Assembly: GCA_009924185.1 (NCBI GenBank)
Contig: RFSC01000003.1
Span: forward strand, 1-25,798
DNA: 25,798 nt
Reading direction: 5' to 3'
From: Actinomycetota bacterium
GTDB taxonomy: Bacteria; Actinomycetota; Actinomycetes; Nanopelagicales; Nanopelagicaceae
Every line of letters begins with the position of its first letter. Within the stretch, counting starts at the first letter, position 1. The position numbers were made by a program, and so were the translations under genes. Below, one piece after another: positions 7,074 through 15,001 of this stretch. Below the pieces are notes generated by a model, which made no database searches, was not told the DNA's origin, and was given only the letters and a program-made list of their open reading frames with translations.

Positions 7074-8113
7074 TATGCCAATGCCTTTACCAAAGAATCG
7101 CCGACTTCCTTTGTAGAACGCTTAGTTGAACCACGCTGCAATATGTCCTGCTCTACTGCTGCTTCAACATCTGCCGCAGCTTGATCCAAGCCTAGATGTC
7201 GAAGCATCATGGCAACGGACATTACAGTTGCGGTCGGATCTGCTATTCCTTTGCCAGCAATATCTGGAGCTGAGCCATGAACTGGCTCAAACATCGATGG
7301 GAAACTTCCCTCTGGATTAATGTTTCCAGAGGCGGCTAATCCAATTCCACCGCAGATTGCTGCCGCAATGTCGGTGAGAATGTCACCAAATAGATTGTCT
7401 GTCACTACTACATCAAACCGCTCTGGATTGGTTACAAAGAACATCGAGGCTGCATCGACGTGCAAATAATCAGTGGTTACATCCGGGAACTCTTTTGCAA
7501 CCTCATTAAAGGTACGGGTCCATAAACTTCCCGCGCGTACCAACACATTGTTCTTGTGGACCAGGGTTAACTTCTTACGAGGTCTGGCTTGAGCGCGGGC
7601 AAAAGCATTTCGGATAACTCGCTCGGCACCTCTTCTGGTATTCAGCGACTCCTCTGTTGCAATCTCACTTGAAGTGCCCTCCGCCAAAACTCCACCAGCG
7701 CCAACATAAGGACCTTCTGTGCCTTCTCTGACAACTACAAAATCAATCGGGGCCTCTGTGCGTAGTGGGCTAGTGGTTCCTGGATAAAGTCGCGCCGGAC
7801 GCAAATTGATGTAGTGATCAAAAGCGAATCTAAGTTTTAGCAGCAATCCTCTTTCGAGAACACCGCTTGGAACAGATGGATCTCCCACCGCTCCAAGTAA
7901 AATGACATCAAAACCTTTTAGCTCCTCCAATACCGCATCAGGCAAAGTTTCTCCGGTGCGGTGCCAAAGTCGGGCTCCTAAATCAAACTCTTTCTTTTCA
8001 AATGAGACTCCATATTTGGTGGAAACCGCATCAAGAACTTTGACCCCTTCGGCCACAACCTCAGGACCAATTCCATCGCCACCGATTAACGCTAATTTGT
8101 ATTGCTTGCTCAT
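7073..8113 (-). CDS. leuB: 3-isopropylmalate dehydrogenase
   Basis: NAD-dependent oxidative decarboxylation of 3-isopropylmalate in leucine synthesis; the enzyme also acts on 3-methylmalate in the citramalate route. The 346-residue protein has GGDGIGPEV (11-19), the substrate helix with Glu87 and LLLKLRFAFD (90-99), Arg residues in YINLRPARLY, Tyr136, Lys187 (VHKNNVL) and metal Asp residues 220, 244 and 248 (NLFGDILTDIAAAI). These identify LeuB rather than isocitrate or tartrate dehydrogenase. ATGA overlap with serA upstream, one-base overlap with ilvE downstream. leuA, leuC and leuD are not in the window. Confidence 0.95.
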   Translation of the reverse strand: MSKQYKLALIGGDGIGPEVVAEGVKVLDAVSTKYGVSFEKKEFDLGARLWHRTGETLPDAVLEELKGFDVILLGAVGDPSVPSGVLERGLLLKLRFAFDHYINLRPARLYPGTTSPLRTEAPIDFVVVREGTEGPYVGAGGVLAEGTSSEIATEESLNTRRGAERVIRNAFARAQARPRKKLTLVHKNNVLVRAGSLWTRTFNEVAKEFPDVTTDYLHVDAASMFFVTNPERFDVVVTDNLFGDILTDIAAAICGGIGLAASGNINPEGSFPSMFEPVHGSAPDIAGKGIADPTATVMSVAMMLRHLGLDQAAADVEAAVEQDILQRGSTKRSTKEVGDSLVKALA

Positions 8114-9702
8114 GACTGTAGGGAAACCGATCTAGCTACTCGCGCACCAATCTCTTTTGCGATCTGTGCAACTACCTGAGCTGAAATAGCAGAGTCCACG
8201 GTTAAAGCCATCAAAGCCTCTCCACCTGCTTTGTCGCGCGCTACCTGCATATTTGCAATGTTGGTCTTGGCATTTCCTAGAACATTTCCAACTGCTCCGA
8301 CAACACCTGGTTTATCTTCATAAACCAAGAAAAGTAAGTGATCTGCAGGTGGAAGTTCGATATCAAACTTATTGATTCTAACTATCTTCTCAACTTTACG
8401 TATTCCCATCAAAGTAGCATCGACTTCGACACGGTTTCCATTTGAGAATGCGGCACGCAACGAAATCATGCTGCGGTAATCCTCACACTCTGCTTCAGTG
8501 ACAACTGATGAGGTCAAACCCTTTTCTGCAGCCAAGTTTGGTGAGTTAACGTAAGTGACATCCTCCATGCCGGTTGCAATAAGCGCACCCTTCAAAGCCG
8601 AGGTCCCCAATATTGAACAATCATGTTCAGAGACTTCACCGCTGACGGTTATTTCAATTGAAACTGGTAACTCCGCCTCAAAAGCGGTTGCAATCTGCGC
8701 CATCTTTTCAACCAAAGGAAGCGATGGGCGAATCTCTTCATGAATCTCCCCACCCTTCACATTTACCGCATCAGGAACCAACTCTCCTGACAATGCTTTT
8801 CTGACGGAGACAGCGACCGCAATTCCAGCTCGCTCTTGAGCCTCATCGGTGGAAGCACCTAGATGAGGTGTTGCAACTACTTGGTCAAGAGTAAACAAAG
8901 GTGAATCAGTGCATGGTTCAGTAGCAAAAACATCAAGACCTGCTCCAGCTACCCTACCCTCAGAAATCGCTGCATAGAGCGCAGCTTCATCAAGGACTCC
9001 GCCTCTTGCGGCATTAATTATGCGCACATTTGGCTTTACCTTTTTCAAAGCCGCTTCACCAATTAGATTGGCGGTCTCCTTGGTTTTTGGCAGGTGAATC
9101 GTGATGAAATCTGATTTTTCAAGAAGTTCATCAAGTGAAACTAAGTCAACACCAAGTTGTGCAGCACGCGCTGGTTGAAGGTATGGATCATAAGCAACTA
9201 CCTTCATACCAAATGCCTGCATGCGATGTGCAACGAGCTGTCCAATTCTTCCAAATCCAACCACGCCAAGTGTTTTTTCAAATAACTCAGCACCGGTGTA
9301 CTTAGAGCGGGCCCACTTGCCATTCTTGAGTGCGGCATGAGCTGGTGAAACATGACGGGCAGAGGCCAACAAGAGTGCGATGGCGAGCTCAGCTGCGCTA
9401 ACAATGTTTGAGGTCGGTGCATTCACCACCATTACACCAGCAGCGGTCGCCGCTGGAATATCGACGTTGTCGAGCCCAACTCCGGCGCGGGCAATGACCT
9501 TTAAACCTTTTGCTGAAGCAATCGCCTCTGCATCCATTTTTGTGGCGGAGCGAATCAATACCGCATCAACACCTGCCGCTAGTGCAGGCAATAACTCAGC
9601 ACGGTTCGCACCATCACAGTTGCGGATTTCAAAATCTGGACCCAACGCCTCAAGCGTCGCCGGACTTAACTCCTCCGCAATTAAGACAACAGGTTTACTC
9701 AC
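8110..9702 (-). CDS. serA: D-3-phosphoglycerate dehydrogenase
   Basis: Oxidises 3-phosphoglycerate with NAD, the first step of serine synthesis. I choose the GTG at 9702-9700 (MSKPVVLIAEELSPATLEAL, 530 residues) because it matches the actinobacterial SerA N-terminus and has AAGGAAGG about eleven bases upstream. The ATG at 9729 would lengthen the overlap with ilvC. Visible features: Rossmann loop GFGRIG (149-154), Asp172, catalytic Arg233 (AARGG), Glu262 (TEPC) and His280 (TPHLG). About 200 residues form the intervening allosteric-substrate-binding domain and a C-terminal ACT domain (about 455-530), the long SerA type with serine feedback known in mycobacteria. It overlaps ilvC by 8 bases and leuB by 4. 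Confidence 0.95.
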   Translation of the reverse strand: MSKPVVLIAEELSPATLEALGPDFEIRNCDGANRAELLPALAAGVDAVLIRSATKMDAEAIASAKGLKVIARAGVGLDNVDIPAATAAGVMVVNAPTSNIVSAAELAIALLLASARHVSPAHAALKNGKWARSKYTGAELFEKTLGVVGFGRIGQLVAHRMQAFGMKVVAYDPYLQPARAAQLGVDLVSLDELLEKSDFITIHLPKTKETANLIGEAALKKVKPNVRIINAARGGVLDEAALYAAISEGRVAGAGLDVFATEPCTDSPLFTLDQVVATPHLGASTDEAQERAGIAVAVSVRKALSGELVPDAVNVKGGEIHEEIRPSLPLVEKMAQIATAFEAELPVSIEITVSGEVSEHDCSILGTSALKGALIATGMEDVTYVNSPNLAAEKGLTSSVVTEAECEDYRSMISLRAAFSNGNRVEVDATLMGIRKVEKIVRINKFDIELPPADHLLFLVYEDKPGVVGAVGNVLGNAKTNIANMQVARDKAGGEALMALTVDSAISAQVVAQIAKEIGARVARSVSLQS

Positions 9703-10729
9703 GCGCAGCAGAGCCTTCCTTGTAATCATCCTTGTTGGCGGCCTTCACCCAAGACATCATCTTGCGTAGATCACGGCCAACTTCCTCAATTGGATGTTGT
9801 TCACCCTTAGCGCGCAACGCTTTGAACTCTGGTGCGCCCGCATCTTGATCCTCAATAAAGCGCTTTGCAAAAGCTCCGCTTTGAATATCAGCCAGAACCG
9901 CTTTCATGTTCTCTTTGACATGTGGGTCGATGACGCGTGGGCCAGAGATGTAATCTCCATACTCAGCTGTATCTGAGACTGACCATCTTTGCTTTGCGAT
10001 GCCACCTTCATACATCAAATCAACAATTAGCTTTAACTCATGCAAGCACTCAAAGTAGGCAACCTCGGGCTGATAGCCAGCTTCAATCAATGTTTCAAAG
10101 CCGTACTGCACTAATTGAGAAGCGCCGCCACAAAGGACTGATTGCTCTCCAAATAGATCAGTTTCCGTCTCCTCGGTAAATGTGGTGAGAATTCCGCCTG
10201 CTCGCAAACCACCCATTGCCTTTGCGTAAGAAAGAGTTAGTGGCCAAGCGTTACCTGTCGCATCCTGTTCAACTGCAACTATATCTGGAACACCGCGGCC
10301 AGCTACATATTCACGACGGACTAAGTGTCCTGGGCCTTTTGGCGCGACCATACAAACATCAATATTGGCTGGTGGCTTGATGTAACCAAAACGAATATTG
10401 AAACCATGTCCGAAGAACAAAGCATCCCCGGCCTTTAGATTTGGTTCGATTGACTCCTTGTAGATATGACGCTGTTTATGATCAGGTGCCAACAACATAA
10501 TTACGGTTGCTTCCTTCACCGCTTCAGCAACTGTAACTACACGTAGGCCTTCCTGCTCCGCCTTAGCGCGTGACTTGGATCCCTCCGCTAGGCCAACTCG
10601 GACATCTACTCCGCTATCTCTTAGGTTCAATGCATGCGCATGACCTTGTGAACCGTAACCGATGACCGCAACCTTTCGGCCTTGAATAACCGATAGATCT
10701 GCATCTTCGTCATGATAGATAGTTGCCAC
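9695..10729 (-). CDS. ilvC: Ketol-acid reductoisomerase, class I
   Basis: Mg-dependent isomerisation and reduction of acetolactate or acetohydroxybutyrate, the second common step of valine and isoleucine synthesis. The 344-residue length is the short class I form. Features: Rossmann loop GYGSQGHAHALNLRDSG (from residue 24), the cofactor loop VRVGLAEGSKSRAKA, APKGPGHLVR, and metal-site stretch TEETETDLFGEQ. A Ser-Lys-Ser in the cofactor loop suggests NADPH use. The start is GTG at 10729-10727 with a GGAG seven bases upstream. A 47-base T-rich (plus-strand view) gap separates it from ilvN; I see no strong hairpin there. Confidence 0.96.
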   Translation of the reverse strand: MATIYHDEDADLSVIQGRKVAVIGYGSQGHAHALNLRDSGVDVRVGLAEGSKSRAKAEQEGLRVVTVAEAVKEATVIMLLAPDHKQRHIYKESIEPNLKAGDALFFGHGFNIRFGYIKPPANIDVCMVAPKGPGHLVRREYVAGRGVPDIVAVEQDATGNAWPLTLSYAKAMGGLRAGGILTTFTEETETDLFGEQSVLCGGASQLVQYGFETLIEAGYQPEVAYFECLHELKLIVDLMYEGGIAKQRWSVSDTAEYGDYISGPRVIDPHVKENMKAVLADIQSGAFAKRFIEDQDAGAPEFKALRAKGEQHPIEEVGRDLRKMMSWVKAANKDDYKEGSAARE

Positions 10730-10776
10730 GTTAGCTCCAGCTTTCTTTATTGGTTTTGGTTATTTAGTTTCAGTCT

Positions 10777-11334
10777 TTAGTTTTGGTAATCCTCGGTCTG
10801 GCTATGCGACTCGGATGAGGCTAGTCCAGTTTCCTGCAAAGTTCGTTCGGCAAGGGTTGTGTCACTACTCTCAATAGCAATCAATCCAGATTGAACTAAC
10901 TCCTTTACTCCATACTTCTTCAACTCCGCCAAAAGTGTTGCTAATTCCTTACTGGTGCCGACCGCCTCAACCACTACAGAGGTTGAGTTCTCCTCGACAA
11001 TTTGGCCGCCAAATCTTTTGGCAAGCTCCTCAATTTCGCTCCGCGAGCCTTGATTACTCACTTTCACCATTAGAAGCTCGCGTTGTCTTGAGTTGGCGCT
11101 CTTCATCTCTTGAATCCCTATGACATTTACCAATTTAAAGAGCTGAGCACTTACCTGATCAAGGGCGTGACCTTCAAGGTTTAGAACAATGGTCATACGG
11201 GATACCTCTGGATTTTCAGTTGGTCCCACCGCCAAAGAATCGATGTTGTATCCACGACGTGAAAACAGTGAAGCAACCCGCGCCAATACACCAGGGCTGT
11301 TTTCAACCAAAACTGAGAGCGTATGTTGGGCCAT
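10777..11334 (-). CDS. ilvN: Acetolactate synthase, regulatory (small) subunit
   Basis: ACT-domain subunit that activates IlvB and confers feedback inhibition by valine. The 185-residue protein starts HTLSVLVENSPGVLARVASL, the ACT-domain signature, with GYNIDSLAVGPTE shortly after; the domain covers about residues 3-78. The second half is the small-subunit C-terminal domain (about 85-160). The last 25 residues are a Ser/Glu/Gln-rich tail without family character. It begins two bases after the ilvB stop codon, so the subunits are made together. Confidence 0.95.
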   Translation of the reverse strand: MAQHTLSVLVENSPGVLARVASLFSRRGYNIDSLAVGPTENPEVSRMTIVLNLEGHALDQVSAQLFKLVNVIGIQEMKSANSRQRELLMVKVSNQGSRSEIEELAKRFGGQIVEENSTSVVVEAVGTSKELATLLAELKKYGVKELVQSGLIAIESSDTTLAERTLQETGLASSESHSQTEDYQN

Positions 11335-11336
11335 GT

Positions 11337-13076
11337 TTATAACTCCTGTGAATCCCAGTCTGGCGCCATCTCTTTGGCGATCATGATGTCATCATTTGAG
11401 GTACCAGCCGCAACCATCGGCCAAACCATGGCATCGCGGTGAACACTAAAGTCAACTACAACTGGCGCATCATTAATAGCATTTGCTTCTTTGATGATCT
11501 TGTCTACATCTGATTTGCTCTCACATCGCAAACCAACGCAACCCATCGCCTCAGCTAACTTTGCAAAATCTGGAATGCGCTTTGAATGTAGGTCTGTGTT
11601 GGAGTATCTCTGTTGGTAGAACAGTGACTGCCACTGCCGCACCATTCCCAAGCTTTCATTATTGATAACGGCAACTTTGATTGGAATATTGTTTAGAGCG
11701 CAGGTAACTAATTCTTGGTTGGTCATTTGGAAACAACCATCACCATCGATTGCCCAAACTGGTGTGTCTGGCGCACCGACCTTTGCTCCCATCGCAGCTG
11801 GAACTGCGTAGCCCATGGTTCCTAAACCACCAGAGTTCAACCAAGTACGTGGCTTTTCATACTTAACAAATTGTGAAGCCCACATTTGATGTTGTCCGAC
11901 ACCGGCAGCGTAAATTGCATCTGGGCCAGTTAATGCACCAATTCGTTCTATTACATATTGCGGTGAGAGCGAACCATCTGATGGTTCGTTGTAACCCAAT
12001 GGGTACTTCTCGCGCAGCGCTCCCATTTGGCGCCACCAGGTAGATAAATCTGGTTGGTTTTTCTTGAACTCCGCCTCCACTGCTGGAATCAACGCGCGAA
12101 TCGTCGGACCTAGGTCTCCAATAATCGGAACATCGGCATAACGATTCTTACCAATCTCAGCTGGGTCTATATCAGCGTGAATAATCTTGGCATTGACTGC
12201 AAATGTAGAGAGTTTTCCAGTAACACGATCATCAAAGCGAGCACCCAAAGTGATTAATAAATCAGCTTTTTGTAGGGCAGTAACCGCAGCAACGGTGCCA
12301 TGCATTCCAGGCATGCCAAGATGTTGTTGGTGGCTATCGGGGAACGCGCCACGGGCCATAAGAGTTGTTACAACAGGAGCTCCCACTAACTCTGCTAACT
12401 TCAATAGATCCTTTGCCGCATTAGCCTTAATTACTCCGCCACCAATGTAAAAGACAGGTTTAACTGATTGCGCAATCAGCGCAGCAGCATCTCTAATTGA
12501 TTGAGCGTTCGGCTCAGTTTGAGGCTTGTAGCCACGAAGATTGATGGATGTTGGATAGTTATAATCAGTCATCTTCTGCAAAGCATCTTTAGCGATATCA
12601 ACCAAAACTGGTCCTGGGCGCCCGGAGTTAGCAATATAGAAAGCTTCAGCGATGGCCTTTGGAATATCCAGAGGATTAGTAATCAAATAATTGTGTTTTG
12701 TGATTGGCATGGTGACGCCACGGATATCCGCTTCTTGAAACGCATCGGTTCCGATAGCAGGTCCCGGAACCTGTCCTGTGATTGCAACAATTGGAACTGA
12801 ATCCATATGAGCATCGGCAAGTGGAGTAACTAGGTTTGTCGCTCCCGGTCCTGATGTTGCAATACAAACACCAACGCGACCCGTTGCCTGCGCATAACCA
12901 GTAGCAGCATGACCGGCACCTTGCTCATGTCGAACCAGAATGTGGCGAATCTTTGAATCATAAATTGGATCGTAAGCCGGAAGGATTGCACCGCCAGGAA
13001 TACCGAACATGACATCAACGCCAGCTTGCTCCAAGGCATTCACGAGAGATTGGGCTCCCGTAATCTGATTGCTCAT
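11337..13076 (-). CDS. ilvB: Acetolactate synthase, catalytic (large) subunit
   Basis: Thiamine-diphosphate and FAD enzyme that joins two pyruvates, or pyruvate and 2-oxobutyrate, in the first common step of valine and isoleucine synthesis. The 579-residue protein has the catalytic Glu51 (RHEQGAGHAATGYA), GPGATNLVTPLADAHMDSVP, the central FAD-type domain, and the ThDP motif from GDG (445-447) to NN (472-473). FGIPGG and LNSGGLGTMGYAVPAAMGAK are typical of anabolic AHAS rather than catabolic AlsS. An AAGGAG ribosome-binding site precedes the ATG. Its transcription is preceded by the leader peptide and terminator between 13126 and 13269, so expression is probably attenuated. Confidence 0.96.
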   Translation of the reverse strand: MSNQITGAQSLVNALEQAGVDVMFGIPGGAILPAYDPIYDSKIRHILVRHEQGAGHAATGYAQATGRVGVCIATSGPGATNLVTPLADAHMDSVPIVAITGQVPGPAIGTDAFQEADIRGVTMPITKHNYLITNPLDIPKAIAEAFYIANSGRPGPVLVDIAKDALQKMTDYNYPTSINLRGYKPQTEPNAQSIRDAAALIAQSVKPVFYIGGGVIKANAAKDLLKLAELVGAPVVTTLMARGAFPDSHQQHLGMPGMHGTVAAVTALQKADLLITLGARFDDRVTGKLSTFAVNAKIIHADIDPAEIGKNRYADVPIIGDLGPTIRALIPAVEAEFKKNQPDLSTWWRQMGALREKYPLGYNEPSDGSLSPQYVIERIGALTGPDAIYAAGVGQHQMWASQFVKYEKPRTWLNSGGLGTMGYAVPAAMGAKVGAPDTPVWAIDGDGCFQMTNQELVTCALNNIPIKVAVINNESLGMVRQWQSLFYQQRYSNTDLHSKRIPDFAKLAEAMGCVGLRCESKSDVDKIIKEANAINDAPVVVDFSVHRDAMVWPMVAAGTSNDDIMIAKEMAPDWDSQEL

Positions 13077-13125
13077 GTTCTACTCCTTCCCTTGCCTGTG
13101 GTAATTCTTTGGGCTCCAATAATGC

Positions 13126-13148
13126 AAAAACCCTCAGTTTCCTGAGGG
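13126..13148 (-). terminator. ilvB attenuator terminator
   Basis: On the minus strand CCTCAG-type arms CCCTCAG and CTGAGGG (13142-13148 and 13131-13137) form a perfect 7-bp stem with a GAAA tetraloop, followed at once by five T (13126-13130). This is a standard intrinsic terminator about 50 bases before the ilvB start codon, inside the leader transcript. It directly abuts the 12-bp upstream hairpin. Confidence 0.85.
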
Positions 13149-13179
13149 TGCGCGTGAACTTGAAGCTAGTTCACGCGCA
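13149..13179 (-). promoter_or_regulatory. 12-bp stem-loop overlapping the end of the ilvB leader peptide
   Basis: TGCGCGTGAACT and AGTTCACGCGCA (minus strand) are perfect complements separated by a 7-base loop. The first arm contains the last codons and the TGA stop of the leader peptide, so a ribosome finishing or stalling on the peptide would decide whether this stem can form. It sits directly before the terminator hairpin, as expected for the upstream element of an attenuator. I could not assign a clear competing antiterminator by eye. Confidence 0.75.
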
Positions 13180-13233
13180 GCGAATCACCACCACTGAAAC
13201 GATGATTGAGACAGATGATGTGTTCGCTGACAT
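13171..13233 (-). CDS. ilvB leader peptide (20 aa), Ile/Val-rich attenuator peptide
   Basis: From ATG 13233-13231 to TGA 13173-13171 the frame encodes MSANTSSVSIIVSVVVIRCA. Eight of its 20 residues are Ile or Val, including an Ile-Ile-Val run and three consecutive GTG valine codons followed by ATT. These are end products of the downstream enzymes, as in leader peptides of ilv operons in Corynebacterium and Streptomyces. The -10 hexamer GATAAT ends seven bases before the ATG, with no ribosome-binding site between, so the peptide is probably read from a leaderless transcript. The stop codon lies in the 12-bp stem. Too short for normal gene finders. Confidence 0.85.
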   Translation of the reverse strand: MSANTSSVSIIVSVVVIRCA

Positions 13234-13240
13234 GTAGAGA

Positions 13241-13269
13241 ATTATCCCGTCACAAAAAGTATGAGTCAA
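13241..13269 (-). promoter_or_regulatory. Promoter of the ilvB attenuated transcript
   Basis: Minus-strand TTGACT (13264-13269) and GATAAT (13241-13246) are separated by exactly 17 bases, close to the consensus for the primary sigma factor. The -10 lies seven bases before the leader-peptide ATG, so transcription should start at or next to that codon. It begins about 40 bases after the ilvD stop codon. Confidence 0.85.
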
Positions 13270-13311
13270 CCCCTGAGACGCCAATCTCACATTTTGAACG
13301 TGGGTTCAGGC

Positions 13312-14988
13312 TTAGTCGCAAACCGCGCCTTTTGAAGCTGAGCCCACCAATCTTACGAACTTACCCAAAACCCCGGTTGTGTACCGTGGAGGCAATGGCT
13401 CGAAGCTGCGGCGACGATTCTCTAACTCAGCTTCATCCACCAACAAATCTAAAGTGCGGTTCTTGGTATCGATTCGAATTCGATCGCCATCTTTAATAAG
13501 CGCGATAGGTCCACCGTCGACCGCTTCTGGTGCGATATGTCCAACGCATAAACCAGTTGTGCCACCAGAGAAACGTCCATCAGTTAATAGAAGAACTGAT
13601 TTTCCTAGACCTGCACCTTTTATTGCACCAGTAATCATCAACATCTCACGCATTCCGGGACCGCCCTTTGGTCCTTCGTAACGGATGACTACGACATCAC
13701 CTGCCTGAATGGTTCCATCCTCCAGAGCCTGCATTGCAGATTGTTCACGATCAAAAACTTTTGCAGGTCCTTCAAAAACATCTACTCCAACTCCAGCAAC
13801 TTTGGTAACCGCTCCCTCTGGCGCCAAACTGCCACCCAAAATCGTGATGCCACCAGTTGTTGCCATCGGATTGCTTGTAGCTTTCAAAATATCACCATCG
13901 GGATCTGGTGGATTTACATCAGCTAAATTCTCCGCCATGGTTTTGCCGGTTACAGTTAAGCAATCACCATGTAGAAGTCCAGCATCTAACAAAGCCTTGA
14001 GTACAACTGGAATTCCGCCTACCTTGTCGACATCGCTCATAACAAATCGACCAAATGGCTTTAAGTCACCCAGCAGCGGCACCTTTGATCCAATGCGATG
14101 GAAATCATCTAACGTTAAATCAACACGTGCTTCATGTGCTATCGCCAGAAGATGAAGAACCGCGTTTGTAGAACCACCTAAAGCCATCAATGCGGTTATC
14201 GCATTTTCAAAAGCTCGCTTGGTAAGAATCTGACGTGTAGTTATTCCTTGGCGGATCAGCTCTACAACGGCTGCACCTGACTTAATCGCATAAGTGTCAC
14301 GTCTGCGATCTACCGCTGGGGGCGCTGCTGAGCCAGGCAATGACAAGCCGATTGCTTCACCAATGGTGGCCATGGTGTTTGCGGTGTACATACCACCGCA
14401 TGCACCCTCTCCTGGGCAGATTGCACGTTCAATTTTGTCTACCTGTTCGCGGGTAATGAGGCCGCGCGCACATGCGCCAACAGCTTCAAAGGCATCGATG
14501 ATGGTTACATCTTTTCCATCTACCTGACCTGGCAAAGTCGAACCGGCGTAAACAAAAACGCTTGCAACATCTAGTCGGGCAGCTGCCATCATCATTCCGG
14601 GAAGTGATTTGTCGCATCCGGCAAAGGTCACCATGCCATCTAGTTGCTCTGCCTGCATGACAGTTTCAACTGAGTCTGCGATAACTTCGCGAGAAACAAG
14701 AGAGAAGTGCATTCCCTCATGTCCCATTGATATTCCATCTGATATTGAAATGGTTCCAAACTGCATGGGAAATCCGCCAGCCTCAATAACTCCTTGCTTA
14801 GAGGCTTTGGCTAAGCGATCTAGAGAAAGATTGCATGGAGTAATTTCATTCCAGGAGGATGCGATACCAATCTGCGGCTTAGCAAAATCTTCATCCTGCA
14901 TTCCAACTGCCCGCAACATTCCACGAGCTGGAGCCCGCTCTAGACCATCAGTTACAACATGAGAGCGTGGCTTCATCGGATTACTCAT
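13312..14988 (-). CDS. ilvD: Dihydroxy-acid dehydratase
   Basis: Iron-sulfur enzyme that dehydrates 2,3-dihydroxy-isovalerate and -methylvalerate, the third common step of valine and isoleucine synthesis. The 558-residue protein has the three cluster cysteines Cys52 (ITPCNLS), Cys125 (FAGCDKSLPG) and Cys197 (GACGGMYTANTM), the pattern linked to the [2Fe-2S] form, plus TDGRFSGGT near the C-terminus. Length and motifs fit IlvD rather than the sugar-acid dehydratases. It starts 13 bases after gatB with an AGGA-type site. It precedes the ilvB promoter and attenuator, so it is likely transcribed with the gat genes and outside that attenuation. Confidence 0.95.
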   Translation of the reverse strand: MSNPMKPRSHVVTDGLERAPARGMLRAVGMQDEDFAKPQIGIASSWNEITPCNLSLDRLAKASKQGVIEAGGFPMQFGTISISDGISMGHEGMHFSLVSREVIADSVETVMQAEQLDGMVTFAGCDKSLPGMMMAAARLDVASVFVYAGSTLPGQVDGKDVTIIDAFEAVGACARGLITREQVDKIERAICPGEGACGGMYTANTMATIGEAIGLSLPGSAAPPAVDRRRDTYAIKSGAAVVELIRQGITTRQILTKRAFENAITALMALGGSTNAVLHLLAIAHEARVDLTLDDFHRIGSKVPLLGDLKPFGRFVMSDVDKVGGIPVVLKALLDAGLLHGDCLTVTGKTMAENLADVNPPDPDGDILKATSNPMATTGGITILGGSLAPEGAVTKVAGVGVDVFEGPAKVFDREQSAMQALEDGTIQAGDVVVIRYEGPKGGPGMREMLMITGAIKGAGLGKSVLLLTDGRFSGGTTGLCVGHIAPEAVDGGPIALIKDGDRIRIDTKNRTLDLLVDEAELENRRRSFEPLPPRYTTGVLGKFVRLVGSASKGAVCD

Positions 14989-15001
14989 AGCCGAATCCTA
15001 C

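Noticed and set aside
9703..9729. Longer serA starting at ATG 9729
   Set aside because: The GTG at 9702 gives the family N-terminus with a suitable ribosome-binding site and a short 8-base overlap with ilvC.
13709..14155. Plus-strand open frame opposite ilvD
   Set aside because: It is antisense to a well-conserved gene, has Ser/Pro/Thr-rich composition typical of an opposite-strand shadow, and no ribosome-binding site.
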